Positions 1 to 6,471 of a stretch of 6,471 bases of DNA are shown piece by piece. Both the position numbers and the translations under genes were made by a program. The notes beneath the pieces are model-generated. The model had not been told where the DNA came from. It saw only the letters and a program-made list of their open reading frames with translations, and ran no database searches. The DNA is from Ornithinimicrobium sp. (GTDB taxonomy: Bacteria > Actinomycetota > Actinomycetes > Actinomycetales > Dermatophilaceae), in contig JASKZT010000246.1 of the NCBI GenBank assembly GCA_030145965.1, forward strand, positions 1 through 6,471. Reading direction: 5' to 3'. How positions within the stretch are numbered: the first letter of the stretch is position 1; every line of letters starts with the position of its first letter.

Positions 1-839
1 ACGACGAGGTCGACGCCGGTCGCGGCGACGAAGTCCTCCTCGACCTGCTGGGCCTCCCCCTCGCGCAGCAGACCGTGGTCGACGAAGACGCAGGTGAGCT
101 GGTCGCCGACCGCCCGCTGGACGAGCGCGGCCGCCACGGAGGAGTCCACACCGCCGGAGAGCCCGCAGATGACGCGGTCCTCCCCCACCTGGGCGCGGAT
201 CTCCTCGACGAGCTGCTCGACGACGTTGCCGCTGGTCCACGTCGGGTCGATGCCGGCGCCGCGGCGCAGGAAGTTGGTGAGGACCTGCTGGCCGTGCGTG
301 GTGTGCATGACCTCCGGGTGCCACTGGACGCCGTAGAGGCGGCGCCCGTCGTCCTCGAAGGCGGCGACGGGCGCACCGGGCGTGCGCGCGGTCACCGTGG
401 TGCCCGCGGGCGCCTCGTCCACCGCGTCGCCGTGCGACATCCACACGACCTGCTCCTCGGGCTGGCCGTCGAAGAGGGTGCTGGTCCCCGTCGTGAGGCT
501 GGCGCGGGTCTCGCCGTACTCCCGCTGCCCGGTGCGGGCGACCTGCCCGCCGAGCACCTGGGACATGGCCTGGAAGCCGTAGCAGATGCCCAGCACCGGC
601 ACCCCGGAGGTGACGACGGCCTCCTCGAGGCCGGGGGCGTCCTCGGCGTAGACCGACGAGGGCCCGCCGGAGAGGATGATCGCGGACGGGTCCTTGGCCA
701 GCATCTCGGCCGCGGGCGTCGTGTGCGGCACGATCTCGCTGTAGACGTTGGCCTCGCGGACGCGGCGGGCGATGAGCTGGGCGTACTGCGCGCCGAAGTC
801 GACGACGAGGACGGGTCGGGAGTCGAGCGGCTGGGTCAC
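1..839 (-). CDS. guaA: GMP synthase (glutamine-hydrolysing), 3' end outside window
   Basis: This cytosolic enzyme converts XMP, ATP and glutamine to GMP, the last step of guanine nucleotide synthesis. 279 complete codons are visible of the roughly 520 usual for the family; the window edge cuts off the rest of the ATP-pyrophosphatase domain and the dimerisation domain. The N-terminal class I glutamine amidotransferase domain (about residues 8-190) has the nucleophile Cys86 in GICYGFQ (84-90), the oxyanion-region LSGGPSSV (57-64), and His174 and Glu176 in VQWHPEV, so the triad is complete. The ATP-PPase domain begins near 205, with the PP-loop SGGVDSS (228-234) and VDHGLLR (253-259). The GTG start is chosen because [19 protein letters not shown] gives the normal GuaA N-terminus. 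That GTG overlaps the DUF3817 stop by 4 nt (GTGA). No Shine-Dalgarno precedes it, but a TAGGGT hexamer lies 6 nt upstream. Identity is certain; only the mode of start recognition is inferred. Confidence 0.98.
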   Translation of the reverse strand, partial: MTQPLDSRPVLVVDFGAQYAQLIARRVREANVYSEIVPHTTPAAEMLAKDPSAIILSGGPSSVYAEDAPGLEEAVVTSGVPVLGICYGFQAMSQVLGGQVARTGQREYGETRASLTTGTSTLFDGQPEEQVVWMSHGDAVDEAPAGTTVTARTPGAPVAAFEDDGRRLYGVQWHPEVMHTTHGQQVLTNFLRRGAGIDPTWTSGNVVEQLVEEIRAQVGEDRVICGLSGGVDSSVAAALVQRAVGDQLTCVFVDHGLLREGEAQQVEEDFVAATGVDLV

Positions 840-1171
840 GCGGCCACCCTATCCGCGCCGGCCCCGCGGGCCGCGATCTGCTCCTGCGCGTCCCGGTGCA
901 CCCGGTGCTCGACCCAGAAGGAGAGGAAGGGCACGCAGCCGGCGAGCATGACGCCGACCATCTTGCCCATCCCCCAGCGCAGCTCGAAGCCGAGCATGGC
1001 GGTGGCCACGATGTAGACCATGTAGAACCAGCCGTGGGGTGCCGGCCAGAAGGCGAGGACGTCGTTGTCGTAGCCGTAGTGCAGGACCATGTGCGTGGCC
1101 AGGACGAGCAGGAACACCCCGACCAGGAAGGCCATCACGCGGAAGAACGTGAGCTTGGCGCGGGCGGACAT
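836..1171 (-). CDS. DUF3817 family small integral membrane protein
   Basis: The protein has 111 residues, the usual size for DUF3817, a family of actinobacterial membrane proteins of unknown function. Three hydrophobic segments are visible: about 10-29 ([20 protein letters not shown] region), 47-63 (the conserved-looking [11 protein letters not shown] stretch) and 69-86, followed by EHRVHRD and a short polar tail. The ATG at 1171 is chosen because a GAGGAG ribosome binding site lies 8 nt upstream; the same frame stays open further upstream but without family-like sequence. The gene starts inside the SURF1 reading frame (37-nt overlap) and its TGA overlaps the guaA GTG by 4 nt, so it may be translationally coupled on both sides. 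From memory, DUF3817 genes often sit beside guaA in actinobacteria. That could mean a shared need or simply an old gene order, and no reaction can be assigned. Confidence 0.92.
   Translation of the reverse strand: MSARAKLTFFRVMAFLVGVFLLVLATHMVLHYGYDNDVLAFWPAPHGWFYMVYIVATAMLGFELRWGMGKMVGVMLAGCVPFLSFWVEHRVHRDAQEQIAARGAGADRVAA
840..851 (-). promoter_or_regulatory. Possible leaderless -10 element for guaA
   Basis: On the minus strand TAGGGT (851-846) is followed by exactly 6 nt and then the guaA GTG. This fits the actinobacterial TANNNT -10 consensus with transcription starting on the first base of the start codon. The hexamer lies inside the last codons of the DUF3817 gene (Asp-Arg-Val), so amino-acid coding could explain it. 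No -35 match is obvious. The same spacing recurs at three other genes in the window, which raises its credibility. Confidence 0.45.
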
Positions 1172-1986
1172 GCGGATCTCTCCTCGGGTCGGGGACGGGT
1201 CGGGCGGGGCCGCCGGGGCGGTCGGGTCCGGCGGGCCGCGGGTGCGGGGTCGGGGGTGCCGTACGTCGCCTGCCGGAGGAAGCGGACGTACATGTAGACG
1301 GCGAAGCCGGCGAAGACGAACCACTGCAGGCCGTAGCCGAAGTTGCGCCAGACGATGCCGCTGTCGCCGAAGACCGGCGGCGGGATGCGCTGCACCGCCG
1401 GCGCGGAGGTGGCGGGGTCCTCCTCGACGAGGAAGATGAAGGCGTTGTAGACCGGCTCGTCCCACAGGTTGACCAGGTCGGCGGTGTCGACGGCCGGGAG
1501 CTGGCCCTCGGCCAGCTCGCCCAGGGCGCCCACCTCCCCCGGCGACTCGCTCGGGGCGAGGGTGCCGGTGACGCGCACCGGGTCCTGCGCGGGGGCGTCG
1601 GCCTCACCCGCGTCGGCGACGAAGCCGCGCACGACGGGCAGCAGGGCCGGCTCGCCGGAGGCCTGCGTGAGGACGGGCGTGACCACCCAGAAGCCGGGCT
1701 CGCCCTCGAGCATCCGGCCGGGGACCAGGAACTGCAGGTCGGCGGCATACCGACCCTCGGCCGCGACCGAGAGGCCGGCGCCGTCCTCCGGGAACACCTG
1801 CTGGGGGCCCATGACCTCGCCGAGGGGCTCGGTGGGACGGGCCGCCTGCGCCGCGGCCCGCTCGCGCGAGGCCTCGTTGGAGCTGACCCCGATCTGCCAC
1901 ATCCCCAGCTGGTAGAACCCGACGACCACGGCGACGAGAAGCGCCAGCAGCACCAGCCAGCCGGGGCGGAGAGCGGTGCGGATCAC
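1135..1986 (-). CDS. SURF1 family cytochrome oxidase assembly protein
   Basis: SURF1 (Shy1) proteins are membrane proteins that assist assembly of haem-copper cytochrome c oxidase, probably by helping haem a delivery to subunit I. This 283-residue protein has the two-helix layout of the family: helix 1 at about 9-28 ending in a GMWQ motif (28-31), an extracytoplasmic domain with EGRY (77-80) and PGFWVVTPV (97-105), and helix 2 at about 215-235 beginning in the characteristic WRNFGYGLQW (213-222). The GTG at 1986 is preferred because it precedes RPGW and helix 1. A TACCCT hexamer ends 6 nt upstream, and GGAG is too close (2 nt) to act as a normal ribosome binding site. After about residue 245 the protein continues as a roughly 38-residue tail rich in Arg and Pro, unlike the rest, and its last 12 codons overlap DUF3817. 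The tail may be real cytoplasmic sequence or simple read-on into the next gene. Family assignment is firm; the tail's role is unknown. Confidence 0.93.
   Translation of the reverse strand: MIRTALRPGWLVLLALLVAVVVGFYQLGMWQIGVSSNEASRERAAAQAARPTEPLGEVMGPQQVFPEDGAGLSVAAEGRYAADLQFLVPGRMLEGEPGFWVVTPVLTQASGEPALLPVVRGFVADAGEADAPAQDPVRVTGTLAPSESPGEVGALGELAEGQLPAVDTADLVNLWDEPVYNAFIFLVEEDPATSAPAVQRIPPPVFGDSGIVWRNFGYGLQWFVFAGFAVYMYVRFLRQATYGTPDPAPAARRTRPPRRPRPTRPRPEERSACPPAPSSRSSA
1180..1185 (-). promoter_or_regulatory. Ribosome binding site of the DUF3817 gene
   Basis: GAGGAG on the minus strand lies 8 nt before the ATG at 1171. It is the only strong, well-spaced Shine-Dalgarno among the gene starts in this window, and it fixes the DUF3817 start. 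It lies inside the 3' end of the SURF1 reading frame. Confidence 0.85.
1186..1256 (+). other. Dense G-run tract, potential G-quadruplex
   Basis: The plus strand, which is the template strand of the genes here, carries G-runs of 3-5 at 1186, 1191, 1197, 1202 and 1206. The loops between them are only 1 or 2 nt. Further runs follow at 1215, 1224, 1233, 1240, 1246 and 1252. The tract begins directly next to the DUF3817 ribosome binding site and underlies the Arg/Pro-rich tail of SURF1. The messenger carries the C-rich complement. Quadruplex formation is inferred from the pattern only; in GC-rich DNA such tracts can arise from Arg/Pro codon use. Confidence 0.5.
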
Positions 1987-1998
1987 CGCTCCAGGGTA
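1987..1998 (-). promoter_or_regulatory. Possible leaderless -10 element for SURF1 gene
   Basis: TACCCT (1998-1993, minus strand) lies in the 65-nt gap after the propeller gene and is separated from the SURF1 GTG by exactly 6 nt. The placement puts the transcription start on the G of the start codon. No clear -35 is visible. Because the site is intergenic, codon use cannot explain the hexamer. Confidence 0.55.
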
Positions 1999-2010
1999 GG
2001 CGATCCGCCT
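1998..2010. repeat. Short inverted repeat abutting the SURF1 -10 hexamer
   Basis: AGGCG and CGCCT form a perfect 5-bp inverted repeat around a 3-nt centre; its last base is the first T of the putative TACCCT hexamer. It could be a small operator or chance. There is no T-tract, so it does not look like an intrinsic terminator for the propeller gene. The rest of the 1987-2051 gap is GC-rich with no other clear signal. Confidence 0.25.
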
Positions 2011-2051
2011 GGGTGCCCCGCCGCCGGCGATGCCCGCGCGGCGCGCTGCGC

Positions 2052-3521
2052 CTACCGTGCGAGCGGCGTGCTCTGGTCGTCGAAGACGTAGACCGCGCCG
2101 TTGTAGCAGGCCACCCAGACGGTGTTGGTCACCGGGTCGTAGTCGATGCCGATGGGGTCGGCGTCCACGTTGACCTTGTCGATGACCTCCATGTCGGAGG
2201 TGCGGACCTTGGAGACGGTGGCCTCGTCGTAGTTGACGACGTAGAGCGCCGTCTCGTCCGGCGACATCGTCACCGAGCGCGGCTCGAGGCCCGGGGAGAC
2301 CTCGTCGACGATCTCATCGGTCTCGGTGTCGATCTTGTAGATCGTGTTCGCCGAGCTCACGGTCATGTAGAGCGTCGAGCCGTCCTCGGTGACGTTGAGG
2401 TGGCGCGGGCGCAGCGTGGTGTTCATGACCAGCTCGCTCGTGCCCGCCTCGATGTCGACCTTGAACAGCGACTGGGCGTACATCGCGACGACGTAGGCGG
2501 TGTTGCTGTCGGGCAGGATCGCGATGCCGCGGGGCGACTCGTTGACGTCGATGACCCGGGTCTCCTCGGCCTTCTCCACGTCGACGACCGAGATCGTCGC
2601 GTCGCACCAGTTGCTCACGAGGATCGTGGTCTGGTCCGGCGTGATCTCCAGGTACTTCGGTACGGCACCGACCTTGATGACCTGGTCCCAGTCCATCTCC
2701 TCGGCGTCGAAGCGGTAGAGGAAGGAGGGACCGACCCCGCTCTCACGGGTGCAGGCGTCGAAGCCCTGGACGCCGAAGTTCTCCCCGAACATCGTGTACT
2801 GCGAGACGTAGGCGTAGCGGCCGTCCTCGGTCCACACGGCCTCGACCGGGGAGCCCTGCGAGATGCCGGGGTGCCCCTCGACGCCGAACTCCGCCAGGTC
2901 GACCGCGTCGTCGAGGACCGCCACCTGCTCTCGCGTCGTGGAGTCGAAGACCGTGGAGCTGTGGGAGTACATCATGTTGTTCGCGATCATCAGGCCGTGG
3001 TTGGAGGCCATGATCGACTTCGGCGTCATGCCGCCGGTCAGGTAGTCGACCTGCTCCAGGGCGGTGGTGTCGCTGGGCAGCTCGTTGGGGACCGGGTCCT
3101 TCTGCCACACCGGGTCCTTCTCCGGCTCGGCGGTCTCCTGCTCGGCCTCCGCCGCCTCGGCGTCGCCGGTGGCGGCCTCGCCGTCAGCCACCGCGTCGTC
3201 AGCCACCGCGTCGTCGCCCTGGGTCTGGCCCGCCGCGTCGCTCGCCACGGCCGCGGACCCGCCGTCACCCCCCTCCGCGGGGCGGTCGGGCGACCCCGGC
3301 CCGGCGAGCCAGACGCCCACACCGGTCACGACCGCGAGCACGAGGGCGAGCAGACCGCCGAGAGCCGCCCGGCGTCGACGCACGTAGACGGCGTCCCGGC
3401 GCACGCTCAGCCCGCGCGGGGCCGCGCCACGGTGGCGTCCCCGCATGTCGCGCACGTCGTGCTCGGTGTAGTCCTCGTCCGCCCCGTCCGTGCCGGGACC
3501 CCAGCCGTCAGCGCCCGCCAT
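2052..3521 (-). CDS. Membrane-anchored YVTN/YncE-like beta-propeller protein
   Basis: The 489-residue product has three parts. A short cytoplasmic N-terminus (1-51) ends in an Arg cluster (VRRRRAAL, 47-54). A single membrane segment follows at about 54-73. An Asp/Glu/Ala-rich low-complexity linker (about 75-155) leads to a propeller (about 156-489), predicted to face the outside by the positive-inside rule. Blade-like repeats recur, such as ILVSNWCDATISVVDV (300-315), SPRGIAILPDSNTAYVV (329-345), RHLNVTEDGSTLYMTV (373-388), RSVTMSPDETALYVV (415-429) and PIGIDYDPVTNTVWVA (456-471); six or seven blades are likely. Three cysteines (257, 306, 472) lie in the propeller. The ATG at 3521 is chosen because it overlaps the guaB3 stop by 14 nt and leaves a normal N-terminal anchor; the ribosome binding site is weak, so start confidence is moderate (GTG or ATG at residues 23 and 26 are alternatives). 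Ligand and function are unknown; such propellers often serve as binding or scaffold domains. Confidence 0.85.
   Translation of the reverse strand: MAGADGWGPGTDGADEDYTEHDVRDMRGRHRGAAPRGLSVRRDAVYVRRRRAALGGLLALVLAVVTGVGVWLAGPGSPDRPAEGGDGGSAAVASDAAGQTQGDDAVADDAVADGEAATGDAEAAEAEQETAEPEKDPVWQKDPVPNELPSDTTALEQVDYLTGGMTPKSIMASNHGLMIANNMMYSHSSTVFDSTTREQVAVLDDAVDLAEFGVEGHPGISQGSPVEAVWTEDGRYAYVSQYTMFGENFGVQGFDACTRESGVGPSFLYRFDAEEMDWDQVIKVGAVPKYLEITPDQTTILVSNWCDATISVVDVEKAEETRVIDVNESPRGIAILPDSNTAYVVAMYAQSLFKVDIEAGTSELVMNTTLRPRHLNVTEDGSTLYMTVSSANTIYKIDTETDEIVDEVSPGLEPRSVTMSPDETALYVVNYDEATVSKVRTSDMEVIDKVNVDADPIGIDYDPVTNTVWVACYNGAVYVFDDQSTPLAR
3183..3215. repeat. 15-bp perfect tandem repeat in the propeller linker
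   Basis: The unit GTCAGCCACCGCGTC is present twice in perfect tandem (3183-3197 and 3198-3212), plus 3 more bases. It encodes the duplicated peptide DDAVA in the acidic linker between membrane anchor and propeller. The 15-nt period keeps the frame, so copy-number changes by slippage would only alter linker length. Confidence 0.9.
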
Positions 3522-4629
3522 AGGGAGCCACCACCACTTCCACCCGCTGGAACTCCTTGAGGTCGGTGTACCCCGTCGTCGCCATGGCGCGACGCAGTGC
3601 ACCCATGAGGTTGGTCGCGCCGTCCGCGCCCGAGGCCGGGCCGAGCAGGATCTCGCGCAGCGTGCCCACGGTGCCGACGTCGACGCGCTCGCCACGCGGC
3701 AGCTCGTGGTGGTGGGCCTCGCTGCCCCAGTGGAAGCCGTGGCCCGGGGCCTCGGCGGCGCGCGCCAGCGCGGCGCCGAGCATGACCGAGTCGGCCCCGC
3801 ACGCGACGGCCTTGACGATCTCTCCGGAGGTGCTCGTGCCCCCGTCCGCGATGACGTGCACGTAGCGCCCGCCGGACTCGTCCAGGTAGTCGCGCCGGGC
3901 CGCGGCCACGTCCGCGATGGCCGTGGCCGCGGGTGTCTGGATGCCCAGGGTGGCACGGGTCCGGTGGGCCGAGCCCCCGCCGAAGCCGACGAGGACGCCC
4001 GCGGCGCCGGTGCGCATGAGGTGCAGGGCGGCGGTGTAGGTGCCGGCGCCGCCGACGATGACCGGCACGTCCAGCTCGTAGATGAAGCGCTTGAGGTTCA
4101 GCGGCTCGGCGTGGCTGGAGACGTGCTCGGCCGAGACGGTGGTGCCGCGGATGAGGAAGAGGTCCACGCCGGCCTCGACGACCACCCGCCAGAGCTCCTG
4201 GGTGCGCTGCGGCGACAGGGAGCCGGCCACGGTCACACCCGCGTCCCGCACCTGGCGCAGCCGCTCGGTGATGAGCTCGGGCTGGACGGGGGCGGCGTAG
4301 AGCTCGCGCATCCGGGCCGTCGTGCGGCCCTCGGGCAGCTCGGCGATCTCCTGCAGCGCGGGCAGCGGGTCCTCGTAGCGGGTCCACAGGCCCTCGAGGT
4401 CCAGCACCCCCAGCCCGCCGAGGCGCCCCATCTCGATCGCCGTCTCGGGCGAGACGACGGAGTCCATGGGTGCCGCGACCACCGGCAGGTCGAAGTGGTA
4501 GGCGTCGATCTGCCACCCCACGGAGACGTCCTCGGGGTCGCGCGTCCGTCGGGAGGGGACGACCGCGACGTCGTCGAAGGTGTAGGCCCGGCGGCCCCGC
4601 TTGCCACGGCCGATCTCGATCTCGCTCAC
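3508..4629 (-). CDS. guaB3: GuaB3 family IMP dehydrogenase/GMP reductase-related protein
   Basis: The 373-residue TIM-barrel protein has the IMPDH/GMPR fold (YTFDDVAVVPSRRTR at 16-30; AAPMDSVVSPETAIEMGRLGG at 52-72; VIADGG at 259-264; LKEFQRVEV at 357-365) but no tandem CBS insert. The region that would hold it is a short helical linker (about 90-130). The loop carrying the catalytic cysteine in IMPDH aligns as GFGGGSAHRTR (215-225), with His222 where Cys is expected; the only cysteine is Cys277 in VACGAD. The Arg-Tyr flap motif seen in GuaB is also absent. It therefore cannot use the standard covalent thioimidate mechanism with a cysteine at that site. From memory, the cyanobacterial GuaB3 group has been reported as an unusual IMP dehydrogenase, while the actinobacterial branch has no agreed function. 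The GTG start has no Shine-Dalgarno but has TAGCCT 6 nt upstream; the gene lies 69 nt after guaB. Family is certain, activity unknown. Confidence 0.95.
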   Translation of the reverse strand: MSEIEIGRGKRGRRAYTFDDVAVVPSRRTRDPEDVSVGWQIDAYHFDLPVVAAPMDSVVSPETAIEMGRLGGLGVLDLEGLWTRYEDPLPALQEIAELPEGRTTARMRELYAAPVQPELITERLRQVRDAGVTVAGSLSPQRTQELWRVVVEAGVDLFLIRGTTVSAEHVSSHAEPLNLKRFIYELDVPVIVGGAGTYTAALHLMRTGAAGVLVGFGGGSAHRTRATLGIQTPAATAIADVAAARRDYLDESGGRYVHVIADGGTSTSGEIVKAVACGADSVMLGAALARAAEAPGHGFHWGSEAHHHELPRGERVDVGTVGTLREILLGPASGADGATNLMGALRRAMATTGYTDLKEFQRVEVVVAPYGGR

Positions 4630-4641
4630 CGGGACAGGCTA
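4630..4641 (-). promoter_or_regulatory. Possible leaderless -10 element for guaB3
   Basis: TAGCCT (4641-4636, minus strand) is followed by exactly 6 nt and the guaB3 GTG, in the intergenic gap after guaB. It matches the TANNNT actinobacterial -10 with transcription starting at the start codon. No Shine-Dalgarno is present, which supports leaderless translation. The expected -35 region is pure GC. Confidence 0.55.
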
Positions 4642-4649
4642 CCCAGCCG

Positions 4650-4664
4650 CGGGCGCGCCGCCCG
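4650..4664. repeat. GC-only inverted repeat between guaB and guaB3
   Basis: CGGGCG and CGCCCG form a perfect 6-bp inverted repeat with a 3-nt centre, about 35 nt after the guaB stop and just upstream of the guaB3 hexamer. It could form a small hairpin in the guaB messenger tail. It lacks a T-tract and lies in extremely GC-rich sequence, so chance is a fair alternative. The remainder of the 4630-4698 gap shows nothing else. Confidence 0.25.
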
Positions 4665-4698
4665 ACACCCGCACCCTCGCGCGCGTCCGGGCCCCGTC

Positions 4699-6264
<1,566 letters not shown>

Positions 6265-6269
<5 letters not shown>

Positions 6270-6471
6270 GCTCGACGAGGATGGGCTCCTCCAGGGGCGG
6301 GGGGACGTCCTTGGGGACGACCACGACGACGGTCTCGACGGAGCTCGCCGAGCCGGCGTCGCCCGAGCCGGCGTCGCCCTCGGCGGGGGCGCCCTTGCCC
6401 GGGGCGCCTTCGCCGGGGGCGCCCTTGCCCGGGGTGCCCGGGTCGGCGCGGCCGGTCCCCGGGTCCGCGGG
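6265..6471 (-). CDS. C-terminal tail of a Gly/Pro/Ala-rich protein, 5' end outside window
   Basis: An open frame enters from the window edge and ends at TGA (6267-6265). The 68 visible residues are low complexity: a run of pentapeptides of the type GAPGK/GAPGE (residues 17-31 of the visible part), then two GDAGS units, then SVETVVVVVPKDVPPPLEEP and the end. No catalytic domain is visible. Such a tail is typical of the extracytoplasmic or linker region of a membrane or secreted protein. In mycobacteria the sigD and anti-sigma-D (rsdA) genes lie just upstream of guaB2, so an RsdA-like anti-sigma factor is one candidate; this rests on neighbourhood memory and composition only. The stop is 42 nt from the guaB ATG. 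Codon use (G or C at nearly every third position) supports coding in this frame. Confidence 0.6.
6346..6434. repeat. 15/30-bp in-frame repeats in the upstream Gly/Pro-rich tail
   Basis: A 15-bp unit is duplicated at 6346-6360 and 6361-6375 with two mismatches. A 21-base stretch at 6384-6404 recurs identically at 6414-6434, a 30-bp period. Both periods are multiples of three and correspond to the GDAGS and GAPGK/GAPGE peptide repeats, consistent with growth of the tail by replication slippage. Confidence 0.75.

Noticed and set aside
75..1016. Plus-strand ORF of 313 codons opposite guaA and DUF3817
   Set aside because: The minus strand encodes an unmistakable GuaA and DUF3817; the plus-strand product is low-complexity Gly/Ala/Asp/Arg sequence.
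1135..1260. Frameshift or pseudogene at the end of SURF1
   Set aside because: Both membrane helices and the conserved second-helix motif are intact, and no other frame continues SURF1-like sequence. An extended tail is the simpler reading.
2013..3560. Long plus-strand ORF of 515 codons opposite the propeller gene
   Set aside because: Its translation is a Val/Asp/Arg/Gly-biased string without any domain, and the minus-strand frame has clear propeller repeats. It is an antisense shadow produced by high GC.
3522..3956. Longer upstream start for the propeller gene within guaB3
   Set aside because: The upstream extension is Ser/Pro/Arg-rich shadow of guaB3. The ATG at 3521 gives a normal cytoplasmic tail, anchor and linker.
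4650..4664. Intrinsic terminator between guaB and guaB3
   Set aside because: The stem is only 6 bp, the loop is 3 nt and no T-tract follows, so at most a small hairpin is supported.

Overview
The window is from a high-GC actinobacterium. The DNA is very GC-rich, third codon positions are almost all G or C, and long spurious ORFs occur in every frame. The GuaB, GuaB3 and GuaA sequences, a DUF3817 membrane protein and the SURF1 architecture are all typical of Actinomycetota. The order Micrococcales (for example Intrasporangiaceae or Ornithinimicrobiaceae) is a plausible home, but that is only an impression from protein similarity and is not proven here.

Every convincing gene lies on the minus strand, so the transcriptional order runs from high to low coordinates. 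(1) The C-terminal tail of an unidentified Gly/Pro/Ala-rich protein (6265-6471, 5' end outside the window). (2) guaB, IMP dehydrogenase (4699-6222). (3) guaB3, a CBS-less IMPDH/GMP-reductase-family paralogue (3508-4629). (4) A membrane-anchored YVTN/YncE-type beta-propeller (2052-3521). (5) A SURF1-family cytochrome oxidase assembly protein (1135-1986). (6) A small DUF3817 membrane protein (836-1171). (7) guaA, GMP synthase (1-839, 3' end outside the window). The plus strand holds no gene I would defend. No gene-free stretch exceeds about 70 bases. I see no RNA gene, insertion sequence, phage gene, attachment site or CRISPR array.

guaB and guaA catalyse the two consecutive steps IMP -> XMP -> GMP. 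They bracket GuaB3, whose role in actinobacteria is, to my knowledge, unsettled; here it lacks the catalytic cysteine and the CBS module of true IMPDH. The propeller and SURF1 have no obvious link to purine synthesis. Spacing is tight: a 14-nt overlap between guaB3 and the propeller gene, a 37-nt overlap between SURF1 and DUF3817, and a 4-nt overlap between DUF3817 and guaA.

The clearest regulatory pattern is that four of the six genes whose starts are visible (guaB, guaB3, SURF1, guaA) have a TANNNT -10-like hexamer ending exactly 6 or 7 nt before the start codon. None of these four has a convincing, well-spaced Shine-Dalgarno, which suggests leaderless transcripts and several internal promoters. 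The two exceptions are the propeller gene, which overlaps guaB3, and DUF3817, which has a good GAGGAG ribosome binding site. Overall this is a core-genome region. The points most worth following are the GuaB3 active site, the leaderless-start series, and the G-run-dense, Arg/Pro-encoding junction between SURF1 and DUF3817.
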